Shown here: positions 1-10,200 of the stretch, piece after piece
How positions within the stretch are numbered: the stretch's first letter is position 1
How the letters are laid out: each line of letters begins with the position of its first letter
Assembly: GCF_005938105.1 (NCBI RefSeq)
Contig: NZ_VCPE01000002.1
Span: 248,001 to 312,000 of the forward strand
Direction: 5' to 3'
DNA from: Brucella haematophila
GTDB lineage: Bacteria > Pseudomonadota > Alphaproteobacteria > Rhizobiales > Rhizobiaceae
DNA: 64,000 bases
Notes under the pieces: generated by a model
What the model was told of the DNA's origin: nothing
The model's input: only the letters and a program-made list of their open reading frames with translations
The model's database searches: none
Translations under genes and position numbers: made by a program

Positions 1-1188
1 ACCCATACGACCGGTTTCACCAACCGAATATGGCGGGAAGTTGTAATGCAGCATGAAGGATTCTTTGTAGGTGCCGGTCAGGGCATCAATCATCTGCTCG
101 TCTTCGCCGGTGCCGAGCGTGGCAACAACGATAGCCTGCGTTTCGCCACGAGTGAACAGCGCCGAACCGTGGGTGCGCGGCAGAAGGCCAACTTCCGAAA
201 CGATTGCACGAACGGTCTTCAGATCGCGGCCGTCAATGCGGCTGCCGGTGTCGAGAATGTTCCAGCGAACAATCTTGGCCTGCAGATGCTTGAAAATGGT
301 CGCGAACTGCTCGGCCGACATTTCCGGCTCTTCAACGCCTTCCGGGAAGAAGTGAGCCTTCGCCTTGGCCTTTGCAGCGTCAACAGCAACGTAACGAGCC
401 TGCTTTTCGGTGATCTTGTAAGCGTCGCGCAGGTCGTTTTCGATAACGGCGAGCACCTTGGCTTCGAGGTCCGACAGGTCTTCCGGCTGGAAATCACGTG
501 GTTCCTTGGCAGCAACTTCAGCGAGCTTGATGATCGCGTCGATTACTGGCTGGAAGCCCTTCTGGCCGAAAACAACGGCGCCGAGCATGACTTCTTCGGA
601 AAGTTCCTGCGCTTCCGATTCGACCATCAGCACTGCGTCGGCAGTACCGGCAACGACCAGATCGAGCTTCGATTCCGGCATTTCGTCGATATTCGGGTTC
701 AGGACGTATTCGCCGTTGATGTAGCCAACGCGTGCGCCGCCGATCGGGCCCATGAAAGGAACGCCGGAAATGGTCAGCGCTGCGGAAGCTGCAACCATCG
801 ACAGGACGTCGGGGTTGTTTTCGAGGTCGTGCTGAACAACAGTCAGAACAACCTGCGTGTCGTTCTTGTAGCCATCAACGAAGAGCGGACGGATCGGACG
901 GTCGATCAGGCGCGAAACGAGGGTTTCGTTTTCGCTCGGACGACCTTCACGCTTGAAGTAGCCGCCAGGGATCTTGCCGGCAGCGTAGGTCTTTTCCTGA
1001 TAGTTGACGGTCAGCGGGAAGAAATCCTGACCTGGCTTTGGTTCCTTGGCAGAAACGACAGTCGCCAGAACGACGGTTTCGCCATAGGTTGCCAGAACAG
1101 CGCCGTCAGCCTGACGGGCGATCTTGCCGGTTTCGAGCGTGAGCGGACGACCGCCCCATTCGATTTCCACTTTGTGGGTATTGAACAT
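1..1188 (-). CDS. pnp: Polyribonucleotide nucleotidyltransferase (PNPase), N-terminal part, cut by window edge
   Basis: The reading frame is open from an ATG at 1188 through the left edge, so only about 396 N-terminal residues are present. PNPase degrades RNA 3'-5' by phosphorolysis and is part of RNA turnover complexes. The start [20 protein letters not shown], the [13 protein letters not shown] segment and the [18 protein letters not shown] segment are the first RNase PH-like domain. The helical linker follows, and the second RNase PH domain begins with [19 protein letters not shown]. The KH and S1 domains lie outside. A GAGGA Shine-Dalgarno lies about 7 nt upstream of the ATG. It sits downstream of rpsO, the classical rpsO-pnp order. 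Confidence 0.96.
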   Translation of the reverse strand, partial: MFNTHKVEIEWGGRPLTLETGKIARQADGAVLATYGETVVLATVVSAKEPKPGQDFFPLTVNYQEKTYAAGKIPGGYFKREGRPSENETLVSRLIDRPIRPLFVDGYKNDTQVVLTVVQHDLENNPDVLSMVAASAALTISGVPFMGPIGGARVGYINGEYVLNPNIDEMPESKLDLVVAGTADAVLMVESEAQELSEEVMLGAVVFGQKGFQPVIDAIIKLAEVAAKEPRDFQPEDLSDLEAKVLAVIENDLRDAYKITEKQARYVAVDAAKAKAKAHFFPEGVEEPEMSAEQFATIFKHLQAKIVRWNILDTGSRIDGRDLKTVRAIVSEVGLLPRTHGSALFTRGETQAIVVATLGTGEDEQMIDALTGTYKESFMLHYNFPPYSVGETGRMG

Positions 1189-1285
1189 ATCTTGTCCTCA
1201 TATGGAGACGCCGCGCAAAGCGCTAAGGCATCTCCCGGGTTGGCGGACAGGCCACGGGCAAGACAACGGGAAGCTCAGATTGATA

Positions 1286-1382
1286 GTATGATCTTATCCG
1301 AAAACCGGTTCCCACTTTTCGGGATCATACTTTTCCCGGGTATTCTCTCATCCGAAAAGTCTGCAACTTTTCAGGATCATAC
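1286..1382. repeat. Two tandem copies of a palindromic intergenic repeat
   Basis: In the 407-base rpsO-pnp gap two related imperfect palindromes follow one another (about 1286-1330 and 1341-1382). Each has a TCCGAAAA...ACTTTTC-type core flanked by inverted arms ending in GGATCATAC. The same core recurs at 47936-47979 and 49073-49121. Nothing else recognisable is in the gap apart from the rpsO terminator. Such elements are typical of rhizobial intergenic mosaic repeats; the assignment to a named family was not checked. Confidence 0.7.
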
Positions 1383-1562
1383 CCGCCGAACTACCTGCAA
1401 TCCTGCCCCATGACTGGTCCAGGTCATGAGCCTTATGGCTCGTCATCGGCATGACGGAATGCACCTTGTGCGCCGTCTCATGCCAGTGGGCATTCGCCCG
1501 ATACTCTCGCATTCTCTTTTGGAAAGCGGCTATCCGCTCTTCCTCGGAATGCTCAAATCAAA

Positions 1563-1587
1563 CGGGCGACGCTTGTGACGTCGCCCG
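1563..1587 (-). terminator. Hairpin terminator after rpsO
   Basis: A perfect 9-bp inverted repeat CGGGCGACG/CGTCGCCCG with a 7-nt loop begins 9 bases past the rpsO stop. On the minus strand it is followed by TTTGATTTG. It could act as terminator or as a processing/stabilising hairpin between rpsO and pnp, as in other bacteria. Confidence 0.75.
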
Positions 1588-1595
1588 ATTTACCG

Positions 1596-1865
1596 TTAGC
1601 GGCGCAGGCCGAGACGGCCGATCAGCGCCTGGTAGCGCGCTGCGTCCACGCCCTTGACATAGTCAAGAAGACGACGGCGCTGCGAAACCAGCTTCAGAAG
1701 GCCGCGACGCGAATGATTGTCATTCTTGTGGCCCTTGAAGTGTTCGGTGAGGTTGGCGATACGCTCGGAAAGAACGGCAACCTGAACTTCAGGAGAACCG
1801 GTGTCACCTTCCTTGGTGGCGTATTCCTTGATAAGTGCTTGCTTACGCTCAGCAGTAATCGACAT
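1596..1865 (-). CDS. rpsO: 30S ribosomal protein S15
   Basis: The 89-residue protein is the normal S15 length. It begins [16 protein letters not shown] and carries the family pattern [17 protein letters not shown], the [12 protein letters not shown] motif and a basic C-terminus ending IGRLGLRR. S15 binds 16S rRNA early in assembly of the small-subunit platform. The frame stays open upstream to 2078, but the ATG at 1865 with AAAGGG 6-7 nt before it and the conserved N-terminus set the start. Upstream lies truB, separated by a repeat-bearing gap; downstream lies pnp. S15 often autoregulates translationally, but no such site was identified here. Confidence 0.97.
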   Translation of the reverse strand: MSITAERKQALIKEYATKEGDTGSPEVQVAVLSERIANLTEHFKGHKNDNHSRRGLLKLVSQRRRLLDYVKGVDAARYQALIGRLGLRR

Positions 1866-2081
1866 CGTAAACCCTTTCTTGATGAGAGGAAAAACAGACG
1901 CCCAGGCCGGGATGTCGTCCAGCGCGGGCCAACTTACACGATCTGATCTGCATTTCTGCATGATCGCTGATGGGGCATATAGTGCAAAAACGGCAAGAAT
2001 GCCAGCATCAAATATGCCCCAGCAATTGCGAAGACTTTTTAGCACCACAGTTGCATTCTTCGTGATGCCGCGCTGCAAAGA

Positions 2082-2165
2082 GCAATTTTCTGTGTTCCGG
2101 TGCTCACGTACCTAAAAGTACGCTCCGCTCCGGTACTCGAAAATCACTCTTTTCGCCACGGCCTG
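2082..2165 (-). repeat. 84-base intergenic repeat, copy 1
   Basis: This 84-base segment in the 320-base truB-rpsO gap is about 90% identical (two single-base indels, few substitutions) to 49795-49878 on the opposite strand. The core contains inverted GTACGTGAGCACCGG and ACCGGAGCG...GCGTAC parts, so it can fold. It lies wholly in non-coding DNA. The remainder of the gap shows no gene; the rpsO promoter is expected here but no clear boxes were assigned. Confidence 0.8.
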
Positions 2166-2185
2166 ACGAATTTGCAACTATGGTG

Positions 2186-3160
2186 TTAGTTAGCCGTGAA
2201 AACGCGCTTCGGCTTGAACTGACCATGCTCGATATAGCCAATGGCGAGCAGTTTTCCGCGCGCGGTGACACAGGCTTCATCCGCTTCCAGCGGGGCATCG
2301 CGGCCACGCAGGATGACCGGATTGCCAAGACGCACACGCTGCGCCTGTTCTTCGGTCAGCGGAATCTGCGGCAGGCAGTCGAGTGCTGCGCCCGTATCGA
2401 TCACCAGAGCATCAAGGCCGGAAAAATCGCGACGCGGCACAGGTTCGACCGCGTTGCCATCCTCGTCCTTCGGTGGCAGAGGCGGCCAGACGGCTTCCAG
2501 TTCCGTCAGCGTGACGAAATCTTCTTCCGTGAACGGAGCGACTTCGATGCGGCGCAACTCGGAAATATGGCCGAAGCAGCCGAGATCGCGCCCCATATCG
2601 CGCGCCAGCGAGCGCACATAGGTGCCCTTGGAGCATTCGACTTCGAATGATGTGCGGTTGTCGTCGTGGAATTCGACGATCTCCAGACGATCAATCTCGA
2701 CTTCGCGTGCCGGGATCTCCACCGTTTCGCCTTCACGGGCGAGATCATAGGCGCGTTCGCCGTCGATCTTGATGGCGGAGAACTGCGGCGGAATCTGCGA
2801 GATGAGGCCGGTATAGTTTGGCAGCAGAGCTTCGACGTCTTCACGCGACGGGCGCTTGTCGGAGGTCTTGGTCGCCTGACCTTCCAGGTCGTCGGTCGAG
2901 CGTTCTTCGCCCCAGGTCACCGTGAAACGATAGACCTTGGTTCCGTCCATGACATAAGGCACGGTCTTGGTGGCTTCACCCAGAGCAATCGGCAGCATGC
3001 CGGATGCGAGCGGGTCGAGCGTACCGGCATGGCCGGCCTTCTCGGCATTGAACAGCCACTTGATCTTCGAGACCGCTTCGGTCGATCCCATACCTTTCGG
3101 CTTGTCGAAAATAACCCAACCGGAAACCGGACGGCCTTTTTTCTTACCCCGTCTTGCCAT
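2186..3160 (-). CDS. truB: tRNA pseudouridine(55) synthase TruB
   Basis: This enzyme converts U55 of the tRNA T-loop to pseudouridine in the cytoplasm. The 324-residue protein starts with a basic tail [14 protein letters not shown], followed by the TruB signature [16 protein letters not shown] and the catalytic loop [16 protein letters not shown] with the nucleophile Asp49. The RMATKT-like segment [20 protein letters not shown] and the C-terminal PUA-like part follow. The start lies 3 bases after the rbfA stop codon, so the two genes are co-transcribed and probably translationally coupled. The GGAG before the ATG lies inside the end of rbfA. Confidence 0.97.
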   Translation of the reverse strand: MARRGKKKGRPVSGWVIFDKPKGMGSTEAVSKIKWLFNAEKAGHAGTLDPLASGMLPIALGEATKTVPYVMDGTKVYRFTVTWGEERSTDDLEGQATKTSDKRPSREDVEALLPNYTGLISQIPPQFSAIKIDGERAYDLAREGETVEIPAREVEIDRLEIVEFHDDNRTSFEVECSKGTYVRSLARDMGRDLGCFGHISELRRIEVAPFTEEDFVTLTELEAVWPPLPPKDEDGNAVEPVPRRDFSGLDALVIDTGAALDCLPQIPLTEEQAQRVRLGNPVILRGRDAPLEADEACVTARGKLLAIGYIEHGQFKPKRVFTAN

Positions 3161-3163
3161 GCT

Positions 3164-3613
3164 TTATTCGTCTCCATTGCGGGAGGTTTCATCCTCGCCA
3201 GCGTCTTCATCGTCATGCGAAAGATCACGCGCCACTTCCGGCGAACGCAGAAGAGCGTCGATCTTCGAAAAATTGTCGAAACTTGTGTCGGAGCGGAAGC
3301 GGAACTCCGGCATGTATTTCATCTGGCCAAGAACCGGCGCCATGCGACCACGAATGAATTTCGCGTTTGCGGCCAATGCCTTGACGATGGATTGCGGGTC
3401 AACATTGCCAAGCGGCATAATGAAACAGGTGGCGATCTTCAGGTCGGGCGACATGCGCACTTCCGAAACGGAAATGACGGTGCGCTCGATCAGATCGTCG
3501 CGGATTTCACCGCGCTGGAGCAATTGCGCCAATGCATGACGCACCTGTTCGCCAACGCGAAGCTGGCGCTGCGAAAGGCCGCCTGAGCCTTTGGGGTCCG
3601 GAGAACGTGCCAT
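3164..3613 (-). CDS. rbfA: Ribosome-binding factor A
   Basis: RbfA assists late maturation of the 30S subunit (16S rRNA 5' end, cold adaptation). The 149-residue protein starts [20 protein letters not shown] and has the KH-like fold pattern [20 protein letters not shown], then [20 protein letters not shown] and RKAP-type [19 protein letters not shown]. The C-terminal tail is acidic, as usual in alphaproteobacteria. The ATG at 3613 is chosen over an upstream in-frame start at 3658 because of the GAGGAT ribosome site and the conserved N-terminus. It is followed directly by truB. A strong terminator separates it from infB, so it probably has its own promoter or depends on read-through. Confidence 0.95.
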   Translation of the reverse strand: MARSPDPKGSGGLSQRQLRVGEQVRHALAQLLQRGEIRDDLIERTVISVSEVRMSPDLKIATCFIMPLGNVDPQSIVKALAANAKFIRGRMAPVLGQMKYMPEFRFRSDTSFDNFSKIDALLRSPEVARDLSHDDEDAGEDETSRNGDE

Positions 3614-3740
3614 AGCTATATCCTCGATAAACAGCCACAAACCGGTATCCAGCCTCACGGGCTGTCCGACAACATGACTTGAAAATTATGGGCGTAACTT
3701 ACCACAATTCAGATGGGAGTCAGACCCTCGGAACCGGGCA

Positions 3741-3776
3741 ATAAAAAGCCGGACCGCCCCTGTCGGGCGGTCCGGC
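3741..3776 (-). terminator. Rho-independent terminator after infB
   Basis: A perfect 12-bp stem GCCGGACCGCCC/GGGCGGTCCGGC with a 5-base loop is followed on the minus strand by TTTTTAT. It begins 10 bases after the infB stop codon. Confidence 0.92.
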
Positions 3777-3785
3777 ACATAGTTG

Positions 3786-6614
3786 TTAGAGCGTGCGCGT
3801 AATATGTTCGACGCGGAACGCTTCGATCGTGTCGCCGGCGCGAATGTCGTCGTAGTTTTCGAACGCCATACCGCATTCCTGGCCCATCGGCACTTCCTGC
3901 ACTTCGTCCTTGAAGCGCTTGAGCGTCTTGAGCTTGCCTTCGTGGATAACCACGTTGTCGCGGATGAGGCGAACGCCTGCACCACGTTCAACCTTGCCGT
4001 CGATAACACGGCAACCGGCAACCTTACCAACCTTGGTGATGTTGAAGACTTCAAGAATCTCAGCATTACCGATGAAGGTTTCACGACGTTCTGGCGACAG
4101 AAGACCCGACATCGCTGCTTTCACATCTTCGATCAGATCGTAGATGATGTTGTAGTAGCGGATTTCAGTGCCCTGCTGCTCGGCAGCGTCACGCGCCTGC
4201 TTGTTGGCACGAACGTTGAAGCCGATGATTGCTGCATTGGAGGCTTCGGCCAGCGACACGTCGCTTTCCGTGATACCACCTGCGCCCGAATGGACGATGC
4301 GAGCACGCACTTCGTCGGTGCCGAGCTTGTCGAGCGCCGTAATGATTGCTTCGACCGAACCCTGCACGTCACCCTTGATGACGAGCGGGAATTCCTTCAA
4401 GCCATTCACCTGAAGCTGGCTCATCATCTGCTCAAGCGAGCCGCGCTGACCAGTCTGACGGGCAACAGCCTTATCGCGAGCAAGGCGCTGGCGATAATCA
4501 GCAATTTCACGAGCCTTGGCTTCGTTGGCAACAACTGCGAAGCGATCGCCTGCCTGCGGCGTACCCTGGAGACCAAGGACTTCAACCGGCATTGCAGGTC
4601 CTGCTTCCTTGACGTGTTCGCCACGGTCGTTGACCAGAGCGCGCACACGGCCCCATTCGTTACCAGCAGCGATAATATCGCCCGGATGCAGCGTACCCTT
4701 CTGAACCAGAACGGTTGCGACCGAACCACGGCCACGATCAAGCTGCGCTTCGATGACGACACCTTCAGCCGTACGCTTCGGATCTGCCTTGAGATCAAGG
4801 ATTTCAGCCTGCAACAGAACTGCTTCAAGCAGCTTGTCGAGGTTGATCTTGTTCTTGGCCGACACTTCGACGTCGAGCACTTCACCGCCCATCGATTCCA
4901 CGAAGACATCGTGCTGCAACAGGGCAGTACGAACCTTCTGCGGATCGGCAGATGGCTTGTCGATCTTGTTGATCGCAACGATGATCGGAACACCAGCCGC
5001 CTTGGCATGGTTGATCGATTCAATCGTCTGCGGCATCACGCTGTCGTCAGCGGCAACCACCAGAATGGCAATGTCGGTCGCCTGCGCACCACGGGCACGC
5101 ATTGCGGTAAAGGCAGCGTGGCCCGGCGTATCGATGAAGGTGATCTTCTGGCCGTTCTGTTCGACCTGATAAGCACCAATATGCTGGGTGATACCACCGG
5201 CTTCGCCCGACACCACGTTGGCGTGACGGATCGCATCGAGGAGCGACGTCTTGCCGTGATCGACGTGACCCATGATGGTCACGACCGGAGGACGCGAAAC
5301 CAGTGCTGCCTGATCGTCCGCAACGTCAAAGATACCTTCTTCAACGTCCGATTCCGCAACGCGCTTGACGGTGTGGCCGAATTCTTCAGCAATCAGCTGC
5401 GCCATATCGGCATCGATCACGTCACCCGGCTTCATCATCTGGCCCTGTTTCATCAGGTACTTGATGATATCCACCGAACGCTCGGTCATACGCTGTGCGA
5501 GTTCCTGAAGCGTGATGGTTTCAGGCACAGTCACTTCGCGAGAGATTTTCTCGCGGGTTTCCTGCATCTGCGAACGCTTGAACTTTTCCTGACGGCGACG
5601 CATGGCCGACAGCGAACGCGAACGACCTTCGTCTTCCAGATTGCTGGAGATCGTCAGCTTGCCACGACGGCGATCGTCTTCGGTCTTGACCACCTTCGGG
5701 GCGCGAGCGTCCGGCTTGGCGGGCGTGCCACGACGAGCAGCGGTTGGGCTGCTGCCACGACGATCATCTTCATCGCCGGACTGGCCAGGCCTGCGAAGCT
5801 GGCTCTGCGGCAGCGGCTTGCCCGGTCCGGGAGCGGCTTCTGCAAGTGACGGCGCCGGACGCGGTGCGCCCGACTGCGGGCGATTGCCCTGCTGCGGACG
5901 GCCAGCGTGCTGCGGACGGTTGCCCTGCGGTGCGCCACGCGAATCGTCGCGGCGTTCAGGACGCTCGGTGCGCTGCTCGCCACGTGCTTCCGGCTGCGGA
6001 ACGCGCTTGGCAGCTTCTTCCTCGGCCTTGCGGCGTGCTTCGGCTTCAGCCTTGAGACGTGCTTCTTCCTCAGCCTGACGGCGTGCGGATTCTTCACGCT
6101 CCTTGGCGCGGCGTGCATCTTCTTCGGCGCGGCGCTTGGCTTCTTCAACCGCACGTGCGCGTTCTTCGACTTCACGCACCTGCGCTTCTTCAAGCGCGCG
6201 GCGGCGTGCGTCCATTTCGGAGCGCGACAGCGTGTTCAGCACCATGCCGGAGCGATCGGTCGGGCGCGGACGCGGTGCCTGCTGGTTGGGACGCTGCTGC
6301 ACGGGGCGCTGCTGTTGCTGCGCGACATGCGGCTTCGCTACCGGAGCAGCAGCAGCTGGTGCTACCGGTGCCTTCGGCTGAGGCGTCGGCGCAGCAGGAG
6401 CGGCTACAACAGGCTTGGGAGCCGCTGCTTCCACTTCCGGCTTGTCGTCTGGCCGTGAGAACTTGCGCTTCTTGGTTTCAACGACGACAGCCTTGGTGCG
6501 GCCGTGGCTGAAATTCTGGCGCACGGTGCTCTGCTCAACGCCTGGCCGCTTCATGGTCAGGGTCTTCTTGGGGGTGACGCCCAGCGTCTTGTCGTCGTTT
6601 GTGTTATCGCTCAT
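3786..6614 (-). CDS. infB: Translation initiation factor IF-2
   Basis: IF-2 is the GTPase that places initiator tRNA in the 30S P site and promotes subunit joining. The protein has 942 residues from the ATG at 6614 ([19 protein letters not shown]). It has a long low-complexity N-terminus: Pro/Ala-rich to about residue 120, then an Arg/Glu/Ala-rich coiled coil to about 220, then basic Gln/Pro-rich sequence. The IF2_N segment ([20 protein letters not shown]), the G domain with [28 protein letters not shown] and NKID, and domains II-IV follow. An upstream in-frame start at 6704 is rejected for lack of conservation. It lies in the rimP-nusA-ylxR-infB order. Confidence 0.97.
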   Translation of the reverse strand: MSDNTNDDKTLGVTPKKTLTMKRPGVEQSTVRQNFSHGRTKAVVVETKKRKFSRPDDKPEVEAAAPKPVVAAPAAPTPQPKAPVAPAAAAPVAKPHVAQQQQRPVQQRPNQQAPRPRPTDRSGMVLNTLSRSEMDARRRALEEAQVREVEERARAVEEAKRRAEEDARRAKEREESARRQAEEEARLKAEAEARRKAEEEAAKRVPQPEARGEQRTERPERRDDSRGAPQGNRPQHAGRPQQGNRPQSGAPRPAPSLAEAAPGPGKPLPQSQLRRPGQSGDEDDRRGSSPTAARRGTPAKPDARAPKVVKTEDDRRRGKLTISSNLEDEGRSRSLSAMRRRQEKFKRSQMQETREKISREVTVPETITLQELAQRMTERSVDIIKYLMKQGQMMKPGDVIDADMAQLIAEEFGHTVKRVAESDVEEGIFDVADDQAALVSRPPVVTIMGHVDHGKTSLLDAIRHANVVSGEAGGITQHIGAYQVEQNGQKITFIDTPGHAAFTAMRARGAQATDIAILVVAADDSVMPQTIESINHAKAAGVPIIVAINKIDKPSADPQKVRTALLQHDVFVESMGGEVLDVEVSAKNKINLDKLLEAVLLQAEILDLKADPKRTAEGVVIEAQLDRGRGSVATVLVQKGTLHPGDIIAAGNEWGRVRALVNDRGEHVKEAGPAMPVEVLGLQGTPQAGDRFAVVANEAKAREIADYRQRLARDKAVARQTGQRGSLEQMMSQLQVNGLKEFPLVIKGDVQGSVEAIITALDKLGTDEVRARIVHSGAGGITESDVSLAEASNAAIIGFNVRANKQARDAAEQQGTEIRYYNIIYDLIEDVKAAMSGLLSPERRETFIGNAEILEVFNITKVGKVAGCRVIDGKVERGAGVRLIRDNVVIHEGKLKTLKRFKDEVQEVPMGQECGMAFENYDDIRAGDTIEAFRVEHITRTL

Positions 6615-6753
6615 TACGTTCCGTTTCCTTCGCGGCTCCGGCCGCTCTACTCGAGCATTATCCAACGCGACCCAGTCGGGTTGGATAATGCTCCAGTCAT
6701 CCACTCAACGCATAATCCGGTATGAGGCCTGCCAGCCTCGGCAAGATTACGCT

Positions 6754-7368
6754 CTAATTCGAATCCGTTGCGCTTTCACCGCGATAGCGATGCAGCAATT
6801 GCGCCCGCTTTACGAACCCGACAGCCGCCTTTCCTTCAAGCACGGCTGCATGTATCACATTTCCGCCCCCAAATGCCAAATCCATTTCTTCTCCCGTAAA
6901 AAGGGTGAAGGCAGGGATATCGGGGCCATCAAGATGCACCACGGCGCGCCGGGCCTGATCGAGCTTGCGCACGCCATCGGCTGCCGCTTCCTGCGCATGC
7001 AGCACCATGGCCGCCGTGCCCGTGCGGATCGCCTGATCCACCTTGGTCGAGCCCGTTACCACCGCGCCAGCCTTGCGCGCCAAGGCGAGACTGCCCAGGG
7101 CGGATTTTGTCAGCAGCTGGTCTACCAGCGCGCCAAGATCGTCCTGCGGCTTCACGCCTTCCTTCAGCGCCCGCGCAAAAAGCTTGCGCTTGATCGCTTC
7201 ATCCACCAGACGGCGCTCGGCCTTGACCCAGCATCCCCTGCCCGGCAGGTTTCTTTTCAAGTCCGGCACGACGGAACCGTCTGGCCCTGCAACAAAGCGG
7301 ATCATGTCATCGGCAGAACCGCTTTCGCGCGTGACGATACAGGTTCTGTCATTCATATCCTGCTCCAC
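6754..7368 (-). CDS. YlxR-family RNA-binding protein fused to an L7Ae-like domain
   Basis: The 204-residue protein has an N-terminal YlxR (DUF448) domain with RTCIVTRESG, MIRFVAGPDGSVVPDLKR and LPGRGCWV. A C-terminal part (ALGSLALARKAGAVVTGSTK onward) resembles L7Ae/YbxF RNA-binding proteins. It always accompanies nusA-infB in alphaproteobacteria; a role in transcription or translation is presumed, not proven. Start is ambiguous: GTG at 7368 with GGGAG 5 nt upstream, or ATG at 7356 (MNDRTC) with GGAG 6 nt upstream. It lies between nusA and infB. The 311 bases between it and nusA hold no gene or clear signal that I can see. Confidence 0.88.
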   Translation of the reverse strand: MEQDMNDRTCIVTRESGSADDMIRFVAGPDGSVVPDLKRNLPGRGCWVKAERRLVDEAIKRKLFARALKEGVKPQDDLGALVDQLLTKSALGSLALARKAGAVVTGSTKVDQAIRTGTAAMVLHAQEAAADGVRKLDQARRAVVHLDGPDIPAFTLFTGEEMDLAFGGGNVIHAAVLEGKAAVGFVKRAQLLHRYRGESATDSN

Positions 7369-7679
7369 GCAAACTCCCGCTCTGCCGTATACGGACTTGT
7401 ACTCAACTTCAAAACTGGCAACGCTTCCGCCGCATTGTTCTCAAATCGGGCGGTTTGTTGCTCCGCCGGACATATCGAATGCAACGCGTGGCGCTGTACC
7501 AGAGCCGGGGCCTCGCCACAACCCGAAACGTCGCGGAAAGCCCACTGAAACCGGAACGACCCGATCAAATCGGACAAACAGGCCTCATTTTTCGGTATCA
7601 AGTATTGGAGCCGCACAGCTTACTCCTGAATTGCTTCAGACGTAAGAACCCGTGCGGCCCCAGAACTTCTCAGCGCTTC

Positions 7680-9305
7680 TTACGAAGCAGCTTCTTCTTC
7701 ACCGGCTTCAGCCTCGACTTCCGCTTCGGCTTCTTCCTGAGCGGCGGCTGCCAGCTCTTCTTCCGTGATCCAGCCAGCCTTGAGGCGGGCAGTCAGGATC
7801 ATCTGTTCGGCATCGACGCGCGAAACATCGAAAGACGAGAGAATGCCGCTATGGGTGACGGTGTCGCCATCCTTGCGCTCACGCCAGCCAACGAGATCGT
7901 CGACAGCGTAACCGGCAAAGTCTTCGATCGACTTCACGCCGTCTTCACCGACAGCAACCAGCATGGCGGTCGTCAGGTTCGGCAGTTCGCGAAGTTCGTC
8001 TTCGACGCCCAGTTCCTTGCGGCGCGCATCCAGTTCACCTTCGAGGCGATCCAGATATTCACGAGCACGCTGCTGGATTTCAGAAGCCGTATCGTCATCG
8101 AAACCATCGATGGATGCAATTTCACCCGGCTCGACATAAGCCAGTTCTTCAATCGAGGCAAAGCCTTCGGAAGCAAGAACCTGACCGACCATTTCGTCGA
8201 CGTCGAGGGCTTCCATGAACAGGTTCGAACGCTCGGTGAATTCCTTCTGACGACGTTCGGACTCTTCGTCCTCCGTCAGAATGTCGATGTCCCAACCGGT
8301 GAGCTGCGAGGCGAGGCGGACATTCTGGCCGCGACGACCGATCGCTAGTGATAGTTGGTCATTCGGGACGACAACTTCAATACGTTCCGCGTCTTCATCG
8401 AGAACAACCTTGGCAACTTCAGCAGGCTGAAGCGCGTTGACGATGAAGGAAGCCGCATCCGGCGACCACGGAATGATGTCGATCTTTTCGCCCTGAAGTT
8501 CGGCAACAACGGCCTGAACACGCGAACCGCGCATACCAACGCAGGCGCCGACCGGATCTATGGACGCATCGCGCGAAACAACGGCGATCTTGGCGCGCGA
8601 ACCCGGATCACGGGCTACCGACTTGATCTCGATAATGCCGTCATAGATTTCCGGCACTTCCATGGTGAAGAGCTTCGCCATGAACTGCGGATGGGTGCGC
8701 GACAGGAAAATCTGCGGGCCACGCTGTTCGCGACGCACGTCGTAAACATAGGCGCGGATACGGTCGCCATAACGGAAAGCTTCACGCGGGATCAGTTCGT
8801 CACGGCGCACGATGGCTTCGCCACGGCCCAGATCGACGATCACATTGCCGTATTCGACGCGCTTCACGGTGCCGTTGACGATCTCGCCAACGCGATCCTT
8901 GTATTCGTCATACTGGCGGTCACGCTCGGCTTCGCGCACTTTCTGCACGATGACCTGCTTGGCCGACTGGGCAGCGATACGACCGAAATCCATCGGCGGC
9001 AGCTGATCAGCGATGAAGTCGCCAATCTGCGCATCCGGGTTGCGGTCACGTGCGGTGAACAGCGAAATCTGCGTGGCGTAGTCTTCGACATTCTCGACCA
9101 CTTCGAGCAGACGCTGAAGCTTGATCTCGCCCGACTTCGCATTGATGTCGGCGCGGATATTGCTTTCCTGACCATAACGCGAACGCGCTGCCTTCTGGAT
9201 CGCATCGGCCATGGCCGCAAGAACGATCTCGCGGTCAATCGACTTCTCGCGTGCGACCGCATCGGCGATCTGCAGAAGCTCCAGCCTGTTAGCACTGACT
9301 GCCAT
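7680..9305 (-). CDS. nusA: Transcription termination/antitermination protein NusA
   Basis: NusA binds RNA polymerase and nascent RNA, modulating pausing, termination and rRNA antitermination. The 541-residue protein has the N-terminal polymerase-binding domain ([20 protein letters not shown]) and an S1 domain ([20 protein letters not shown]). Two KH domains follow ([38 protein letters not shown]). The acidic repeat-type C-terminus ends in a Glu/Ala-rich tail. AAGGAG lies 6 nt before the ATG. It follows rimP by 66 bases, so rimP-nusA-ylxR-infB looks like one operon. Confidence 0.97.
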   Translation of the reverse strand: MAVSANRLELLQIADAVAREKSIDREIVLAAMADAIQKAARSRYGQESNIRADINAKSGEIKLQRLLEVVENVEDYATQISLFTARDRNPDAQIGDFIADQLPPMDFGRIAAQSAKQVIVQKVREAERDRQYDEYKDRVGEIVNGTVKRVEYGNVIVDLGRGEAIVRRDELIPREAFRYGDRIRAYVYDVRREQRGPQIFLSRTHPQFMAKLFTMEVPEIYDGIIEIKSVARDPGSRAKIAVVSRDASIDPVGACVGMRGSRVQAVVAELQGEKIDIIPWSPDAASFIVNALQPAEVAKVVLDEDAERIEVVVPNDQLSLAIGRRGQNVRLASQLTGWDIDILTEDEESERRQKEFTERSNLFMEALDVDEMVGQVLASEGFASIEELAYVEPGEIASIDGFDDDTASEIQQRAREYLDRLEGELDARRKELGVEDELRELPNLTTAMLVAVGEDGVKSIEDFAGYAVDDLVGWRERKDGDTVTHSGILSSFDVSRVDAEQMILTARLKAGWITEEELAAAAQEEAEAEVEAEAGEEEAAS

Positions 9306-9371
9306 AGGTCTCTCCTTGGTGTCGCACCCGGCTTCTCCTTGCGCCGAATGCCTGAAACTTGTTTCGTCGGC

Positions 9372-10055
9372 TTATTTTTCGTCAGCCGTATCTTCTGTCG
9401 TCACTTCTTCCGGCGCATCGCCCAGATCGGCTCCCAAATCGTCTCCCAAATCGTCTCCAGGAATGCGGCCTTCGCGAAGGGCCTTGTCCTTGCGCAGCGC
9501 ATCGCGGATCAGATCGTCGGTCAGGACCAGACGCGCATCCGAAATCACGTCGAAGGGAATACGCACGACCGGTTCGTTGCCGTAAGACACCTGATCACTT
9601 TCGATCACGACTGTCTCGGCATCGCCCAGCACGATACGACCGCGGAACTTCTTGCGGCCTTCATGCACGATGGAGGTTTCCACCTTGGCAATATGGCCCG
9701 CCCAATCGGCGAAATCCGACTTGCGCACCAGCGGACGGTCGATGCCCGGCGACGAAATTTCCAGATGATACTTGCCGCTGATCGGGTCCTCGACATCGAG
9801 CACCGGCGCGACAGTGCGGCTGACCAGCTCGCAATCGTCAACGGTCATCGTGCCGTCGGGACGTTCGGCCATGATCTGCAAGGTCTGGCCGTTGAGACCG
9901 GAAAGACGCACGCGCACAAGACGAAAGCCCAGCGTATTGAGCACCGGCTCAATAATGCCTGCCACTTTCGCATCGATGCCCGTTTCGCGAATGATGCGCT
10001 CATCCACAGCCACTTTCGGCGTCTCTGCTTCGTTTGCCTGAACCTGTTCCGTCAA
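9372..10055 (-). CDS. rimP: Ribosome maturation factor RimP
   Basis: RimP is needed for 30S assembly. The 227-residue protein begins [20 protein letters not shown] after a TTG initiator at 10055. An AGAGG ribosome site lies 7 nt upstream, and the N-terminus matches the Brucella RimP I remember; the frame extends upstream to 10154 without good reason. Family sequences are [30 protein letters not shown] and the C-terminal SH3-like part. The tail contains a three-copy 12-base tandem repeat (9421-9456), giving repeated DDLG units that are absent from the Brucella version I recall. It heads the nusA-infB operon. Confidence 0.95.
   Translation of the reverse strand: MTEQVQANEAETPKVAVDERIIRETGIDAKVAGIIEPVLNTLGFRLVRVRLSGLNGQTLQIMAERPDGTMTVDDCELVSRTVAPVLDVEDPISGKYHLEISSPGIDRPLVRKSDFADWAGHIAKVETSIVHEGRKKFRGRIVLGDAETVVIESDQVSYGNEPVVRIPFDVISDARLVLTDDLIRDALRKDKALREGRIPGDDLGDDLGADLGDAPEEVTTEDTADEK
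9421..9456. repeat. 12-base tandem repeat inside rimP
   Basis: Three copies of a 12-base unit (CCCAGATCGGCT, then two exact CCCAAATCGTCT) are read on the minus strand as repeated Asp-Asp/Ala-Leu-Gly units in the acidic RimP tail. Because the unit is a multiple of three, copy-number change keeps the frame. Confidence 0.85.
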
Positions 10056-10106
10056 CTCTAAACCTCTCAAAGGGGTCGAAAAACCTCTATTTCCTAAGTC
10101 TAAGTA

Positions 10107-10140
10107 ACAAAAAAGAGCGGGACCGGACGGACCCACTCTT
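10107..10140 (-). terminator. Intrinsic terminator upstream of rimP (end of trmB transcript or rimP-nusA leader attenuator)
   Basis: The minus strand reads a stem of about 12 bp (one G-U pair and one mismatch) with a 4-base loop. AAGAGTGGG and CCCGCTCTT are the outer arms, and a T run follows. It ends about 50 bases before the rimP TTG start and lies 177 bases past trmB. The distance favours a leader attenuator for the rimP-nusA-infB operon, but a trmB terminator is equally possible. Confidence 0.8.
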
Positions 10141-10200
10141 GTTCGTTCGACCAAGAATTTGAGAGTTATATACCAGCGGAAGCGGATTTTTTCAAGTCCC

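Noticed and set aside
46-1413. Long plus-strand frame of 455 residues opposite pnp
   Set aside because: Antisense shadow of the PNPase gene; low-complexity translation, no family motif, while the minus strand encodes a clear PNPase.
3783-5849. 688-residue plus-strand frame opposite infB
   Set aside because: Mirror frame of IF-2 with biased codon pattern and no ribosome site; the minus strand carries all GTPase motifs.
8355-10061. 568-residue plus-strand frame opposite nusA and rimP
   Set aside because: Spans two real minus-strand genes and their intergenic gap; no motif.
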